64,000 bases of DNA from ZC4RG30 sp963726085 (GCA_963726085.1 CAVSAR010000001.1:62001-126000); one strand, 5' to 3'; shown: positions 1 through 9,224, counted from the stretch's first letter. Made by a program: numbers and translations. The notes: generated from the sequence alone by a model not told the origin.

Positions 1-339
1 AGCGCCCTTGTTGCCGCGCTCTTCCTTTTCGACCTGGACCACGATCTCCTGACCTTCGGACAGGATTTCGCGGATGCCGCGGTTGCCCTGCGGCTGGCCG
101 TCGCGGAAGAACTCTTTCGAGATTTCCTTCAGCGGCAGGAAGCCATGGCGCTCGGAGCCGTAGTCGACAAACACCGCCTCGAGCGAAGGCTCGATGCGCG
201 CGATCCGGGCTTTATAGATATTGGCTTTTTTCTGTTCCCGCGAGGAAATATCGATGCTCAGGTCGTAGAGCTTCTGTCCATCGACGAGCGCAACGCGCAG
301 TTCTTCCTGCTGGGTTGCATTGACTAGTAATCGTTTCAT
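1..339 (-). CDS. rne: Ribonuclease E, N-terminal part (cut by window edge)
   Basis: The first 113 residues begin MKRLLVNATQQEELRVALVDG and continue with the S1 RNA-binding domain (ANIYKARIARIEPSLEAVFVDYG, then ERHGFLPLKEIS), the classic start of RNase E. This endonuclease scaffolds the degradosome and matures rRNA and tRNA at the inner membrane. The N-terminal segment is more like RNase E than RNase G. The catalytic DNase I-like domain and the scaffold tail lie outside the window. It is divergent from rluC, the same arrangement as in Escherichia coli. Confidence 0.93.
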   Translation of the reverse strand, partial: MKRLLVNATQQEELRVALVDGQKLYDLSIDISSREQKKANIYKARIARIEPSLEAVFVDYGSERHGFLPLKEISKEFFRDGQPQGNRGIREILSEGQEIVVQVEKEERGNKGA

Positions 340-762
340 TTAATCCACTCAATTGGAGTTGAGCGGCGGGCGAGGGGGAAGCACGCGCGTAAGCGGGTGC
401 TCCAGGAAACCTGGAAAGGCAGGAGAACGCTTCGAGCTGGGCCAGGAGACTGGCCAGAAGAGCGTGGATTGTTACGTACACTGCTTGAATGAACCTGTCG
501 CCCCGACTCTGACGCGGGACGCCGCAATCCGTTACTACTGCCGACCGCAGGTGTGCTCTCCGACCCTGCGCTCCATTTCGCTGGAACGCGGTTTGGTCAC
601 TGGAGCAATCCACCCCTGGCCTGCCACTTGATCTGCGGCTGATATGCCGCAATGTTCCGTGCCGCTTCGAGGGCAAGTGCAAACTAAGGGAAGGCACCTG
701 ACCCAGAATAGGGACACGTGACACGCAGTATACTCGCAGGCGCTTGCAAAACAAAGATTTAC
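340..762. promoter_or_regulatory. Divergent rne/rluC intergenic region
   Basis: This 423-base non-coding stretch separates rne and rluC. In enterobacteria the long rne leader folds and lets RNase E control its own message; the length here would allow that, but I could not identify the conserved hairpins by eye. The rluC promoter should lie in the last 60 bases, which are locally AT-richer. ORFs across this stretch look like chance frames. Confidence 0.5.
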
Positions 763-1938
763 ATGACCACTGAGCAGCCGACCACGCCGGAGGCCCGCAC
801 CGCCGTCCGTAGCCAGACCATGGGGGAGGAGGAGGCCGGCCAGCGGGTGGACAGGGTCCTGGCGCGCTTGCTGCCGGGGGTCCCGCACACGCGGTTGTTT
901 CGCCTGCTGCGTCGCGGCGAAGTCCGGCTCAATGGCAAGCGCGTCAGCGGCGAGGCGCGGATAAAGGCCGGCGATGTGCTGCGCGTGCCGCCGGTGCGGC
1001 TCGACCCGCCTGCGGCGGCCACTGTGGACGCGGTGCCGCGGGTGTCCAACGCGCTGATCGAGAAACTCAACGCCGCGGTCCTGTTCGAGGACGAACGATT
1101 ACTGGTGATCGACAAGCCCGCTGGCGTTGCCGTGCATGGCGGCAGTGGCATCAGTGCCGGGGTCATCGAAGCGCTGCGCGCTGCGCGGCCGGACGAACCG
1201 CTGGAACTGGTGCATCGACTGGATCGCGACACCAGCGGCTGCCTGATGATTGCGCGGCGTCGCTCGACCTTGCGCAGCATGCACGCGATGCTGCGCGAAG
1301 ACGCATTCGACAAACGCTACCTGGTGCTGGTGCGCGGCAAGTGGGAGCTGGGCAAGAAGCTCATCGACGCGCCGCTGCGCACGGATCTGCGCGTCGGCGG
1401 AGAGCGCACGGTGAAGGTCGCCCCGGATGGCAAGCCCTCGGCCACCGAATTTCGGGTGGTGCAGTTCTTTGGCCAGCTGGCAACGTTGCTGGAAGCGCGG
1501 CTGCTGACCGGACGCACGCACCAGATCCGCGTGCATGCGGCCTACGCGGGCCACGTGGTGGCCGGCGACGAAAAATACGGTGACAAGGATTTCAACGAGC
1601 AGCTGCGCCCCTTTGGCCTGCGACGCCTGTTCCTGCACGCGCACAGCGTGGGCTTCGAGGATCCGGAGCGTCATGTGGCGATGAGCATCAGCGCACCACT
1701 TCCCGATGCATTGCGCAGCGTGCTGGATGCCCTGACCACCCGCGCCGGCAGGCTCAAGCCATTGGGCACGAAGCCCAAACCGCAGCCGCTGCAAGCCCGT
1801 GCCGAACCTGCGCCTAAACCGACACTCCGATATCGCGCAAGGCCGCGCAAAGCCAAATCAGCGGCAAACCGATCAGCGCCGTCGGGTCGCGCGACTCGAT
1901 CGCCTCGAAAAGGGTCACGCCGAGGCCCTCGCACTTGA
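763..1938 (+). CDS. rluC: 23S rRNA pseudouridine synthase RluC
   Basis: RluA-family pseudouridine synthase that modifies U955, U2504 and U2580 of 23S rRNA in E. coli. An S4 RNA-binding domain covers about residues 25-80 (QRVDRVLARLLPGVPHTRLF). The catalytic motif HRLDRDTSG is at 151-159 with the nucleophile Asp154, and RTHQIRVHAA follows. The ATG at 763 is preferred to an upstream TTG-like extension because homologues start near here. At 391 residues it is longer than the usual 310-330: the last ~45 residues are basic low-complexity sequence that runs antisense over the maf 3' end. The natural stop may therefore have been lost by an indel (another frame has TAA at 1815). Confidence 0.9.
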   Translation: MTTEQPTTPEARTAVRSQTMGEEEAGQRVDRVLARLLPGVPHTRLFRLLRRGEVRLNGKRVSGEARIKAGDVLRVPPVRLDPPAAATVDAVPRVSNALIEKLNAAVLFEDERLLVIDKPAGVAVHGGSGISAGVIEALRAARPDEPLELVHRLDRDTSGCLMIARRRSTLRSMHAMLREDAFDKRYLVLVRGKWELGKKLIDAPLRTDLRVGGERTVKVAPDGKPSATEFRVVQFFGQLATLLEARLLTGRTHQIRVHAAYAGHVVAGDEKYGDKDFNEQLRPFGLRRLFLHAHSVGFEDPERHVAMSISAPLPDALRSVLDALTTRAGRLKPLGTKPKPQPLQARAEPAPKPTLRYRARPRKAKSAANRSAPSGRATRSPRKGSRRGPRT

Positions 1939-2404
1939 AGCCCCCTGCGCAGTCGAACGCCGGCTCGCGGTCCATGTAGGAATCGATTTCCCCCACCTGC
2001 AAGGTGCGAAATTGCACCACTACTGGCTCCAGGTGCACCAATACCCTGGCATCGCACGCGACGGCCACGCCGGTAGCAAAATGTGCGGCGCCGCCGGACA
2101 TCGCCAGCAACTGCCGTCGGCAGGTGTCCCGGTCACCGGGCTTGCGCAGGATCTGCTGCGCTGCTGCCGGACCAATGCTGGCCACCTGGTCGCTGCCAAT
2201 CACGATGGCGCCGGGGTGCCGGTGCGCCACCCACATGGCTTTGGCACGGGCCAATCGCAGCGCCCGCTCGCGCGCGGTTTCGCCGGCTACCAGCGCCTCA
2301 TCCACCTGTGGGGCCACGCATGTAAATGGCAGGCGCAGGCGCTCCAGCAGGGCCCTGCGGTGGGGCGAAGTGGAGGCCAGGATCAACGGTGGACTGGTGG
2401 GCAT
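1814..2404 (-). CDS. Maf/YceF-like nucleotide pyrophosphatase
   Basis: 196 residues with the Maf signature at the N-terminus (LILASTSPHRRALLERL) and the SDQV acidic motif near residue 72, as in the YceF subgroup that hydrolyses m7GTP. The family removes modified nucleotides or links to division and septum control. Its 3' end overlaps the end of the rluC frame by 125 bases on the opposite strand. It is divergent from yceD, as in E. coli, where yceF sits opposite yceD-rpmF. Length is normal. Confidence 0.9.
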   Translation of the reverse strand: MPTSPPLILASTSPHRRALLERLRLPFTCVAPQVDEALVAGETARERALRLARAKAMWVAHRHPGAIVIGSDQVASIGPAAAQQILRKPGDRDTCRRQLLAMSGGAAHFATGVAVACDARVLVHLEPVVVQFRTLQVGEIDSYMDREPAFDCAGGFKCEGLGVTLFEAIESRDPTALIGLPLIWLCAALRDIGVSV

Positions 2405-2506
2405 GGCCGGGGCAGAAGTTCAGGGGCAAACAAGGACTTGCGGTGCCAGGCGCCGCGCACGCAAGTCTTTGACTTGGAAGGGGTGCATACCTATGATACG
2501 CGCCCC

Positions 2507-3013
2507 ATGCCCGAGGACGGCTCGAAACTGTGCGATGTCGCGGTTCTGGCCGATGATGAGCGGCAAGTGGAGTTGGCGTGCCGCTTGCGAACTTCGCGCG
2601 GCTTGCCGCCACAGCTGGCCAGTCACGGCGGCATGGCGACGGGAAGAATCGCATTCTCGCGCGTGCAGGGTCGCATCATCGCCGATGTGACGCTTCAGGC
2701 GCGGCCTGAAGTGCGCTGCCAGCGTTGTCTGGGGCCATGTGGCTGCCGGTCAGCAGCCAGTCCCGGGTCGCGCTGCTCGCGATCCGACGGGGAGGCCGAT
2801 GCGGTGCCGCCAGAGCTGGAAACCGCGCTGGCCCCGGAAGGCCGGATGCGGCTTGCCGACCTGTTCGAAGAGGAAATGTTGCTGGCGATGCCCGGGTGCG
2901 CCGCGACATGCCGAGGGAACCTGCCAGGATGAAACCGGCAGCGCCCGGGACGAGATTGATGAACCTGCACGCGGCCGTTGGCCGACCTGGGCAGGCTGAT
3001 GAAGCCGGATTGA
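2507..3013 (+). pseudogene. yceD: YceD/DUF177 family protein, frameshifted
   Basis: Starts MPEDGSKLCDVAVLADDERQ and holds the DUF177 core VRCQRCL at about 2711-2731, a family whose bacterial members affect 23S rRNA accumulation and whose plant members act in rRNA processing. The reading frame breaks after the CQRCL segment: MWLPVSSQSRVALLA is in another frame, ELETALAPEGRMRLADLFEEEMLLAMP is back in the first frame, and the tail APRHAEG is in a third. At least three indels are needed. Gene order maf-yceD-rpmF is conserved across proteobacteria, so identity is firm even though the frame is broken. Sequencing error is the likeliest cause. Confidence 0.8.
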
Positions 3014-3041
3014 TCGGGACAGTGTTCAGGAGATTGCAAGA

Positions 3042-3252
3042 ATGCCCGTTCAGAAGAGTCGCAAGACCCCGTCCACGCGCGGTATGCACCGTTCGCACGA
3101 TGGGCTGCGCAAGCCCGCGTTGTCGATCGATCCGCAGTCGGGCGAGACGCACCTGCGTCACTGCATCACTCCGGATGGCTTCTATCGCGGCAAGCGCGTG
3201 ATCGAAGCCGGCCGACGCCGAAGGCAAGGACTCGACCGCGTCAGGGCGCTGA
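3042..3252 (+). CDS. rpmF: 50S ribosomal protein L32 (3' end frameshifted)
   Basis: MPVQKSRKTPSTRGMHRSHD, followed by ALSIDPQSGETHLRHCITPDGFYRGKRVIEA, is a clear match to L32, a zinc-free form here. After VIEA the open frame runs on to 3302, but another frame gives a short tail ending in TGA at 3250-3252, the length expected for L32 (about 65-70 residues). A one-base indel near 3215 is therefore likely. The TGA overlaps the ATG of fabH. plsX, which separates rpmF and fabH in E. coli, is absent. Confidence 0.9.
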
Positions 3253-4217
3253 TGTACTCGCAAATCGCCGGCACCGGTAGCTACTTGCCCGAAAGGTCCT
3301 GACCAATCACGACCTGGAGAGGATGATGGATACCAGCGATGCCTGGATCCGTGAACGTACCGGCATCGAGCGAGCGGCATATCGCCGCCGAATCCCAGGG
3401 CACCGTTGATCTGGCCGAGCCCGCCGCGCGCGCCGCCATTGCGGCCGCGGGCCTCGAGCCCACCGACATCGATCTGATCGTGTTCGCGACGACGACGCCG
3501 GACTATGTGTTCCCCAATTGCGGCGTACTGCTGCAGCAGCGACTGGGCTGCCGTGGCGGTCGCGGCCTTCAGCATCGAGGCGGCGTGCAGCGGCTTCGTC
3601 TATGCGCTCTCGGTGGCGGACAAGTTCATCAAGCCGGCGAAGCGCGCCATGCGCTGGTGGTGGGCGCCGAGACGCATGTCGCGGATCACCGATTGGACCG
3701 ATCGCGCGACGGCGGTTCTGTTTGCCGACGGGGCCGGCGCCGTGGTGCTAAAGGGCCTCGGCAAGCCGGGCATTCTTTCCACGCATCTGCATGCGGATGG
3801 CTCCTACAAGGATCTGCTGTACTGCACGGCGGGATCTCAAAGGCGATGCGCCCGGATCAGCAATCGTCCCCTGATTCGCATGGCCGGCAGCGAAGTCTTC
3901 AAGATCGCCGTCACCAATCTGGGCAAGGCTCGTGGACGAAGCGCTGGCGGCGAATGGCCTGGAACAGCTCCGCGGTCGATTGGCTGGTGCCCCATCAGGC
4001 CAATATCCGCATCATCCAGGCGGCGGCGCGCACGCTCGATCTGCCCATGGAGCGGGTGATCGTCACGGTGCAGGATCACGGCAATACTTCGGCGGCTTCG
4101 ATTCCGCTGGCGCTTGATGTCGGTGTGCGCGATGGCCGTATCAAACGCGGCGATCTGTTGCTGCTGGAAGCCTTTGGCGGCGGGTTCACCTGGGGTTCGG
4201 CGCTGATCCGCTTGTAG
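3252..4217 (+). pseudogene. fabH: 3-oxoacyl-ACP synthase III (KAS III), multiply frameshifted
   Basis: FabH condenses acetyl-CoA with malonyl-ACP to start fatty-acid synthesis. All landmarks are present but scattered over three frames: MYSQIAGTGSYLPER, then DTSDAWIRERTGIE, the nucleophile segment EAACSGFVYALSVADKFIK (Cys), VGAETH, VLFADGAGAVVL, the histidine segment VPHQANIRIIQAAAR, HGNTSAASIPLAL (Asn), and the end EAFGGGFTWGSALIRL. At least six indels are required. Because fabH is normally essential and the translated blocks are well conserved, I read this as poor sequence quality rather than a dead gene. fabD, fabG, acpP and fabF do not follow. Confidence 0.85.
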
Positions 4218-4267
4218 CCGATAAGACACGCCGCGTCGGCCGCCGAGAAAGACGTCGCTGTACGCAG

Positions 4268-4287
4268 CGTCCGTCCTCGAACGGACG
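4268..4287 (-). terminator. Hairpin terminator between fabH and lipoprotein gene
   Basis: A perfect 7-base-pair stem (CGTCCGT / ACGGACG) with a 6-base loop lies 13 bases beyond the stop of the minus-strand lipoprotein gene and 50 bases beyond the fabH stop. It can serve both converging genes. No strong T-run follows on either strand, so it may be only a weak or Rho-assisted terminator. Confidence 0.5.
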
Positions 4288-4300
4288 GAAGCTTGACTGC

Positions 4301-4610
4301 TTACTTCGAGATCGAACGCTTGAACATGCGGTCAATCTTCTCATTGGTCGCGTCGACCGCGGCCTGCGCGGCCTGGGCTGCAGCCAGCGCCTGGTTCGCC
4401 GTGCTCTGCGCACCGGCAGCGGCCGTATTGGCAGCCTGAGCCTGCGAGGAGGCCTGCGCGGCAGCAGAGTTGGCACCCTGCACTTCAGACTGCAGCTTGG
4501 AGACCTGAGACTTCAGATCATCAACCTGGGCCTGCAGCGGCTTCAGGTCCGTGCAGCCAGCCAGGGCCGCAACGGCAGCCAGGGCGGCAATCGTTATTCG
4601 TGCTCTTCAT
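4301..4610 (-). CDS. Small alanine-rich Lpp/OprI-like outer-membrane lipoprotein, frameshifted near the start
   Basis: The mature part reads CTDLKPLQAQVDDLKSQVSK and continues as an alanine-rich coiled coil (about 80 residues) ending in KIDRMFKRSISK. This is the layout of Lpp/OprI-type lipoproteins that tether or space the outer membrane. A lipobox Leu-Ala-Gly-Cys is visible in the signal peptide (ITIAALAAVAALAGC). The ATG at 4610 has a good GAGGAATT ribosome site, but it is out of frame with the signal peptide: one base is missing or extra within about 12 bases of the start. The free alanine coil lets the end be set at TAA 4301. Confidence 0.7.
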
Positions 4611-4813
4611 TTTTAATTCCTCGTGTATCTTGTGGAGCCTTCCACCAACACATGCGAACACCAGCACGGCTCACTTCAGTGCAGTTCACGCGGTGCGGCA
4701 ATGGCATCAAATCTGACCGCCAAGGCAACCGTTAATTTGTAGATGTCGCCTGTCGGCAACAATACGCAACACCGCGCGGAGAAAGATCATGAAAATGTTG
4801 TCAGCTTTGTCCT

Positions 4814-6412
4814 TCACGTAGCACCAAATGGCGCGCAGTTGCGACCGGGCACGCCGGTTACGCCGCCACCCGGATGCGCACCGGAACCGCACAGGTACAG
4901 ACCTGCGCACCGGCGTGCGGTAGTCGCCATATCCCAGCAGGGGCCGGGCGGCCCATATCTGATCCAGTCCCAGTGCACCATGAAAGATGTCGCCCGATGG
5001 CAGTCCGAAGCGCTCCTCCAGATCCAGCGGCGACAGCGCCAGACAGGCCAAGGATGCTGCGGCGGAAGTTGGGTGCGTAGCTGATCAACCGTATCGATGA
5101 TGAGCTCCGCGGCGCGGTCGCGTGCGTCCTGCCAGTGGCCACCGGGCAGTTGCGGCGCAAAGTGCTGGCAGAACAGGCTCGCCACGTGCGCGCCGGGCGG
5201 TGCCAGCGAATCATCGATGGTGCTCGGGATCAGCATCTCGATGACTGGCGCGCGCGAGATATGCCGTCGCGCGCGCGCATCCAGATACGCCCGATCCATG
5301 TAGTCCAGCGAAGGGGCGATGATGATGCCGGAGCCGGTGCAGGTCGCTGCCGGCCGGCCGCTGCCGTCGAAGCGCGGCAGTTCGGACAGCGCCACGTTCA
5401 TGCGAAAGCTGGCCGATTCGCAGCGGTAGCGCTGCATGCGCTGCGCGCACTTCGGCTGGCGACGTCGGCTGCATCCAGCAGGTTCAGGTACAGCAAGCTG
5501 CGGGTTGACGTTGGCGGCAATGCGCCGTGCGCGGACCTCGCGGCCGCCTTCCAGCACCAGTGCGCGGGCCCGGCCGTCTTGCACGAGCACGCGGCGCACC
5601 GGCTGCGTCCGGCCTCGATGCGTGCGCCATGCGCCACGGCTTCCGCGGCCATCGCCTGCGTGATCGCGCCCATGCCGCCGATGGCATGACCCCAGATGCC
5701 GCGTCTTGCCGTTGACCTCGCCAAAGGCATGATGCAGCAGCACGTAGCCGCTGCCGGGGGTGTAGGGACTGGCGTAGTTGCCGACGATGGAATCGAAGCC
5801 ATAGGCGGCCTTGATCGCGTCGATTTCGAACCAGCCGTCCAGCAGCTCACCGGCGCTGCGCGTGAACAGCTCGTGCACGACGCGTTGCGTTTCGAGGGGC
5901 AGCGTGCGGAAGGCGTTGCCCAGGCGCAGCAGCGACCACAGGTCGCGGATGCGCCGCAGGTCCGTCGGCGGCGTGCGCAGCAGCAGATCCGCAGGAACGC
6001 GACGACCGCGTCGAGCTGGGAGTGATAAGGCCGAGGCGCTCGGCATCGCGCGGTGAACGCTCTGCCAGGTGCCGTCGGGTGTCGGCGCCGGTCGGTCCCA
6101 TGCGCAAACCGCGCGCCGCGGTGCTTCCAGCACGAAGTTCTGCATGGGACGCTCGATGATGCGCAGACCATGCTCGTGCCAGGCGCAGGTCGCGGATGAC
6201 CTGCGGGTGCAGCAGGCTGACGGTGTAGCTGGCGGTGGAGTTGCGAAAACCGGGATGGAATTCCTCGGTGACGGCCGCGCCGCCGAACGACCGCCGCGGC
6301 GCTCGAACAAGGTGACGGACAGGCCGGCGCGGGCCAGGTAGGCCGCGCAGGTCAGGCCATTGTGGCCGGCGCCGATGATGGCCACGTCGAGGTCCGCGGG
6401 GGCCGGCTTCAT
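4814..6412 (-). pseudogene. FAD-dependent phytoene-desaturase-like oxidoreductase, multiply frameshifted
   Basis: The N-terminus MKPAPADLDVAIIGAGHNGL (GxGxxG dinucleotide fold), then TCAAYLARAGLSVTLFERR, and the C-terminal GAHPGGGVTGVPGRN place this in the PYROXD2/CrtI-like amine-oxidase superfamily. Middle blocks such as ELLDGWFEIDAIKAAYGFDS and YVLLHHAFGEVNGK fit, but the gene switches frame at least five times (near 6330, 6000, 5690, 5450 and 5040). No carotenoid genes are nearby, so the substrate is unknown. Start at ATG 6412; the upstream in-frame extension enters the lexA promoter. Decay or sequencing error cannot be told apart here, but it lies in the same error-dense stretch as fabH. 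Confidence 0.75.
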
Positions 6413-6454
6413 GGCGGGCGGCGGCCAGGAAGAGCAGTTGCCAGCCACCCGATA

Positions 6455-6470
6455 CTGTATATAATCACAG
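6455..6470 (+). promoter_or_regulatory. LexA box 1 upstream of lexA
   Basis: CTGTATATAATCACAG matches the E. coli type SOS box CTG-N10-CAG with an AT-rich core. It sits 35 bases before the lexA start and is the first of two tandem boxes. Confidence 0.88.
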
Positions 6471-6474
6471 TCCC

Positions 6475-6490
6475 CTGTATGGAAAAACAG
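6475..6490 (+). promoter_or_regulatory. LexA box 2 upstream of lexA
   Basis: CTGTATGGAAAAACAG is a second CTG-N10-CAG box, beginning exactly 20 bases after the first (two helical turns) and ending 15 bases before the lexA ATG. Tandem boxes before lexA are the usual autoregulation layout and support binding of two LexA dimers on one DNA face. Confidence 0.85.
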
Positions 6491-6505
6491 TTACGGAGCC
6501 TGGCC

Positions 6506-7132
6506 ATGTCAGACACAGATCTCACCCCCCGCCAGACCGAGATTCTACGGCTGATCCAGCGCACGGTTCAGGAAACCGGCATGCCCCCGACGCGCAAGGA
6601 GATCGCCGCCGAACTCGGCTTCCGTTCCGCCAACGCTGCCGAGGAACACCTGCGCGCGCTGGCGCGCAAGGGCGTGATCTCGCTGTTGCCCGGCGCATCG
6701 CGCGGCATCCAGCTCAAGGATGCATTGCGCGAGCAGATGGGCCTGCCGCTGATCGGTCGGGTCGCGGCGGGCAGCCCGATCCTGGCCGAAGAGAACATCG
6801 AGGATCACCTGCCGATCGACCCTTCGGTGTTTCAACCGCAGCCGCATTATCTGCTCAAGGTGGTCGGCATGAGCATGAAGGACGCCGGCATTCTCGATGG
6901 CGACCTGGTGGCCGTGCATCGCACGCCCAATGTGCGCAACCGGCAGATCATCGTCGCGCGGCTCGAGAACGAAGTGACGGTCAAGCGCTATCGGCAGGAA
7001 GGACCGGTGGTCTGGCTGCTGCCCGAGAACGAGGACTTCGAGCCGATCAGGGTCGATCTCAAGCAGCAGTCGCTGCTGATCGAGGGCGTGGTGGTCGGCG
7101 TGATCCGCCGCGGCAAGGGCATGGGGCTTTGA
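6506..7132 (+). CDS. lexA: SOS repressor LexA
   Basis: 208 residues. The N-terminal winged helix (LTPRQTEILRLIQRTVQETG, then TRKEIAAELGFRSANAAEEHLRAL) binds SOS boxes. The C-terminal S24 peptidase has the Ala88-Gly89 cleavage bond (VAAGSP), nucleophile Ser123 (GMSMKD) and general base Lys160 (EVTVKRY), so RecA-stimulated self-cleavage should work. The ATG at 6506 is chosen because the upstream in-frame codons run through the two LexA boxes. It is followed closely by imuA, giving a lexA-imuA-imuB-dnaE2 SOS operon as in xanthomonads and pseudomonads. Confidence 0.97.
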   Translation: MSDTDLTPRQTEILRLIQRTVQETGMPPTRKEIAAELGFRSANAAEEHLRALARKGVISLLPGASRGIQLKDALREQMGLPLIGRVAAGSPILAEENIEDHLPIDPSVFQPQPHYLLKVVGMSMKDAGILDGDLVAVHRTPNVRNRQIIVARLENEVTVKRYRQEGPVVWLLPENEDFEPIRVDLKQQSLLIEGVVVGVIRRGKGMGL

Positions 7133-7150
7133 TCTCGCGCCGGGAATTGC

Positions 7151-7771
7151 ATGCCGGAGGTAGCAGACACCCCGCAGCTTGAAGCGCTGCTGCAGCATCC
7201 TTCACTGTGGCGGGGGCGCGGGGTCGCGGTTGCAGAAGGCTTTGCCACCGGCTTCGCAACACTCGACCAAGCGCTGCCGGGCGGTGGCTGGCCGCGACGC
7301 GGGCTGGTTGAGATCCTCGCGCCGGGTGTCGGTTTCGGTGAGCTGGGCTTGTGGGCGCCCCTGGTCACCCGTTTGACCCGGGCCGAGACGGCGCGCTGGT
7401 GCGCGTTCATCGCGCCACCTTTTGAACCTTTTGTGCCGGCCTGGAGCGCCCAGGGCGTGCGGCTGGACCGCCTGCTGGTGGTGCGCACCGGGCAGCCGCT
7501 ATGGGCGCTGGAGCAGAGTCTGCTGTCCGGTGCCTGCTCGATCAGCTTTGCCTGGCCGCAGCGCGCCACCATGCCGCAGCTGCGCCGGCTGTCGCTGGCC
7601 ACGGAGCGCGGCGCGTCGCTGGGCGTGCTGTTTCGGCCGCTGCGCGCCGCAATGGAACACACCACCGCGGTGCTGCGCATGGCGCTGACCCGCACCGCCA
7701 CGCAGCTGCGCATCGAGCTGCTCAAGGGCCGTGGCGTCACGCCGCGGGTGATCGAACTGTCATGGCCATGA
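7151..7771 (+). CDS. imuA: ImuA, translesion mutagenesis accessory protein
   Basis: 206 residues of the RecA/SulA-like fold: FATGFATLDQALPGGGWPRRGLVEIL, then LAPGVGFGELGLWAPLVTRLT. This is ImuA (also called SulA2), a partner of ImuB and DnaE2 in damage-induced mutagenesis; in Myxococcus and Pseudomonas it modulates RecA and the ImuB complex. The Walker A motif is degenerate, as usual for ImuA. It starts 18 bases after the lexA stop and overlaps imuB by 10 bases, which supports co-transcription and translational coupling. Confidence 0.9.
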   Translation: MPEVADTPQLEALLQHPSLWRGRGVAVAEGFATGFATLDQALPGGGWPRRGLVEILAPGVGFGELGLWAPLVTRLTRAETARWCAFIAPPFEPFVPAWSAQGVRLDRLLVVRTGQPLWALEQSLLSGACSISFAWPQRATMPQLRRLSLATERGASLGVLFRPLRAAMEHTTAVLRMALTRTATQLRIELLKGRGVTPRVIELSWP

Positions 7772-9224
7772 CCAGCCCGCCACAACAGGAACTGGACTTG
7801 CAGCCAGCGCCAATGCTGCAACCGGCACTGCCGGCGCCGGTGCAGCTGCGGGCCGTGCCAGTGGCCGCCGGTCCCGAACCGGTTGCAGCACCGCGCGCCG
7901 CGCGCGAACTGTGGGCCGCGGTGCTGTTGACCAGCCCCGATGCGGGCCCCGATGCGGGCCCCGATGCGGCCAGCGCCGCGCAACTGGCCGCGCTGCGTCA
8001 GGCGCAGTCCTTCACCTCGCGCGTGGCCATCGAGTCGCCCGGCGAGCTGCTGCTGGAGCTGGCCGGCAGCCAGCGGCTGTTCGGTGGCCTGCACGCCTTG
8101 CTGCGCGCGCTGCGCGCCGCGTTTCCGCAGCCGCTGAAGCTGGCCATGGCGCCCACGCCACTGGCCGCGGTGCTGCTGGCGCGCGCCGGCCGCAACTGCT
8201 GCATCACCAGCCAGGGCCGCCTGCACGGCAGGCTCGCATCATTGCCATTGTCTTACTTGCACTGGCCGCCAGCGGAACTGCAGCGGCTGCGCAGCATGGG
8301 CGTGACCTGCCTGGGTGAATTGCTGCGGCTGCCACGCGCCGGTCTGGCGCGGCGCATCGGTCCGCAGCGCCTGCTGCAGCTGGACCAGCTCACCGGGCGG
8401 CGCGCCGATCCGCGGGCCGCACTGCAGCCGGCGCAGCGTTTCCTGCAGCGGGTCGATCCGGACTTCGAAACAGTGGATCGCCAGCGCCTGCTGGCGGCGC
8501 TGGCACCCACGCTGGCGCGACTGGAGGATTTTCTGCGCGAGCGCCAACGTGGCATCACCGCGCTGCGCGTCGGTGCTGGTGCATCGCCACGGGACGCCCA
8601 CCCCCTGTGTGGTGCGCTGCGTGGTGCCGGAGTATCGGGCTGCCCGATTCACCGCCTTGCTGATGGCGCGGCTGGAATCCTTGTCGCTGGCCGCGCCGGT
8701 GCGTCGCCTCGAAGTCACGGCTGGCAGGTTGCGTAGTTTCAATGCTGACAGCCACCCGCTATGGCGACCCGGTGAGCATGGCGGTGGCGGCGACGCGCAG
8801 CTGCCGGAATTCCTGCAGACGCTGATGGCGCGCCTGGGTGAGCGGGCGGTGCTATGGCCTGGAGCAGGTCGGGGAGCATCGCCCCGAACGGCAGTGGCGC
8901 AGCGTGTGGCCGGGTCATGCGCCCGCCGCGCCGGCGCGCATCGTGCCGGCGTTGCACGGGCCGGCCCGGCCGCTGGGGTTGCTGGCGACACCGCGGGCGC
9001 TCGAGGCCACCCACGATGCAGCAGGGCGCACGCATCGGCTGCTTCACGAAGGTCGCGCGCTGCGGCTGGTCAGCGGTCCGGAGCGCATCGAGTCCGGCTG
9101 GTGGGATGGCGCGGACATCGCGCGTGATTACTATGTCGCCCGCGACGGCGCCGGCGCGTTGTGGTGGGTGTTTCGCGAATGCGCCGCGCGGCCGCGCTGG
9201 TTCCTGCATGGATGCTTTGCCTGA
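7762..9224 (+). pseudogene. imuB: ImuB, inactive Y-family polymerase adaptor; two frameshifts
   Basis: ImuB is a catalytically dead Y-family polymerase that links ImuA and DnaE2 to the beta clamp. The N-terminal block ELWAAVLLTSPDAGPDAG, the little-finger region YLHWPPAELQRLRSMGVTCLGEL and the C-terminal DUF6504-like segment RRPARLVSG-type LRLVSGPERIESGWWDG ending in RPRWFLHGCFA are all present. The frame breaks near 8570 (after GITALRV) and near 8850 (after RLGERAV), with the protein continuing in each new frame, so only two small indels separate it from intact. An alternative start is ATG 7768, which would give an ATGA overlap with imuA. A three-copy 12-base repeat (7937-7970) encodes a DAGP repeat near the N-terminus. 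Confidence 0.83.
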
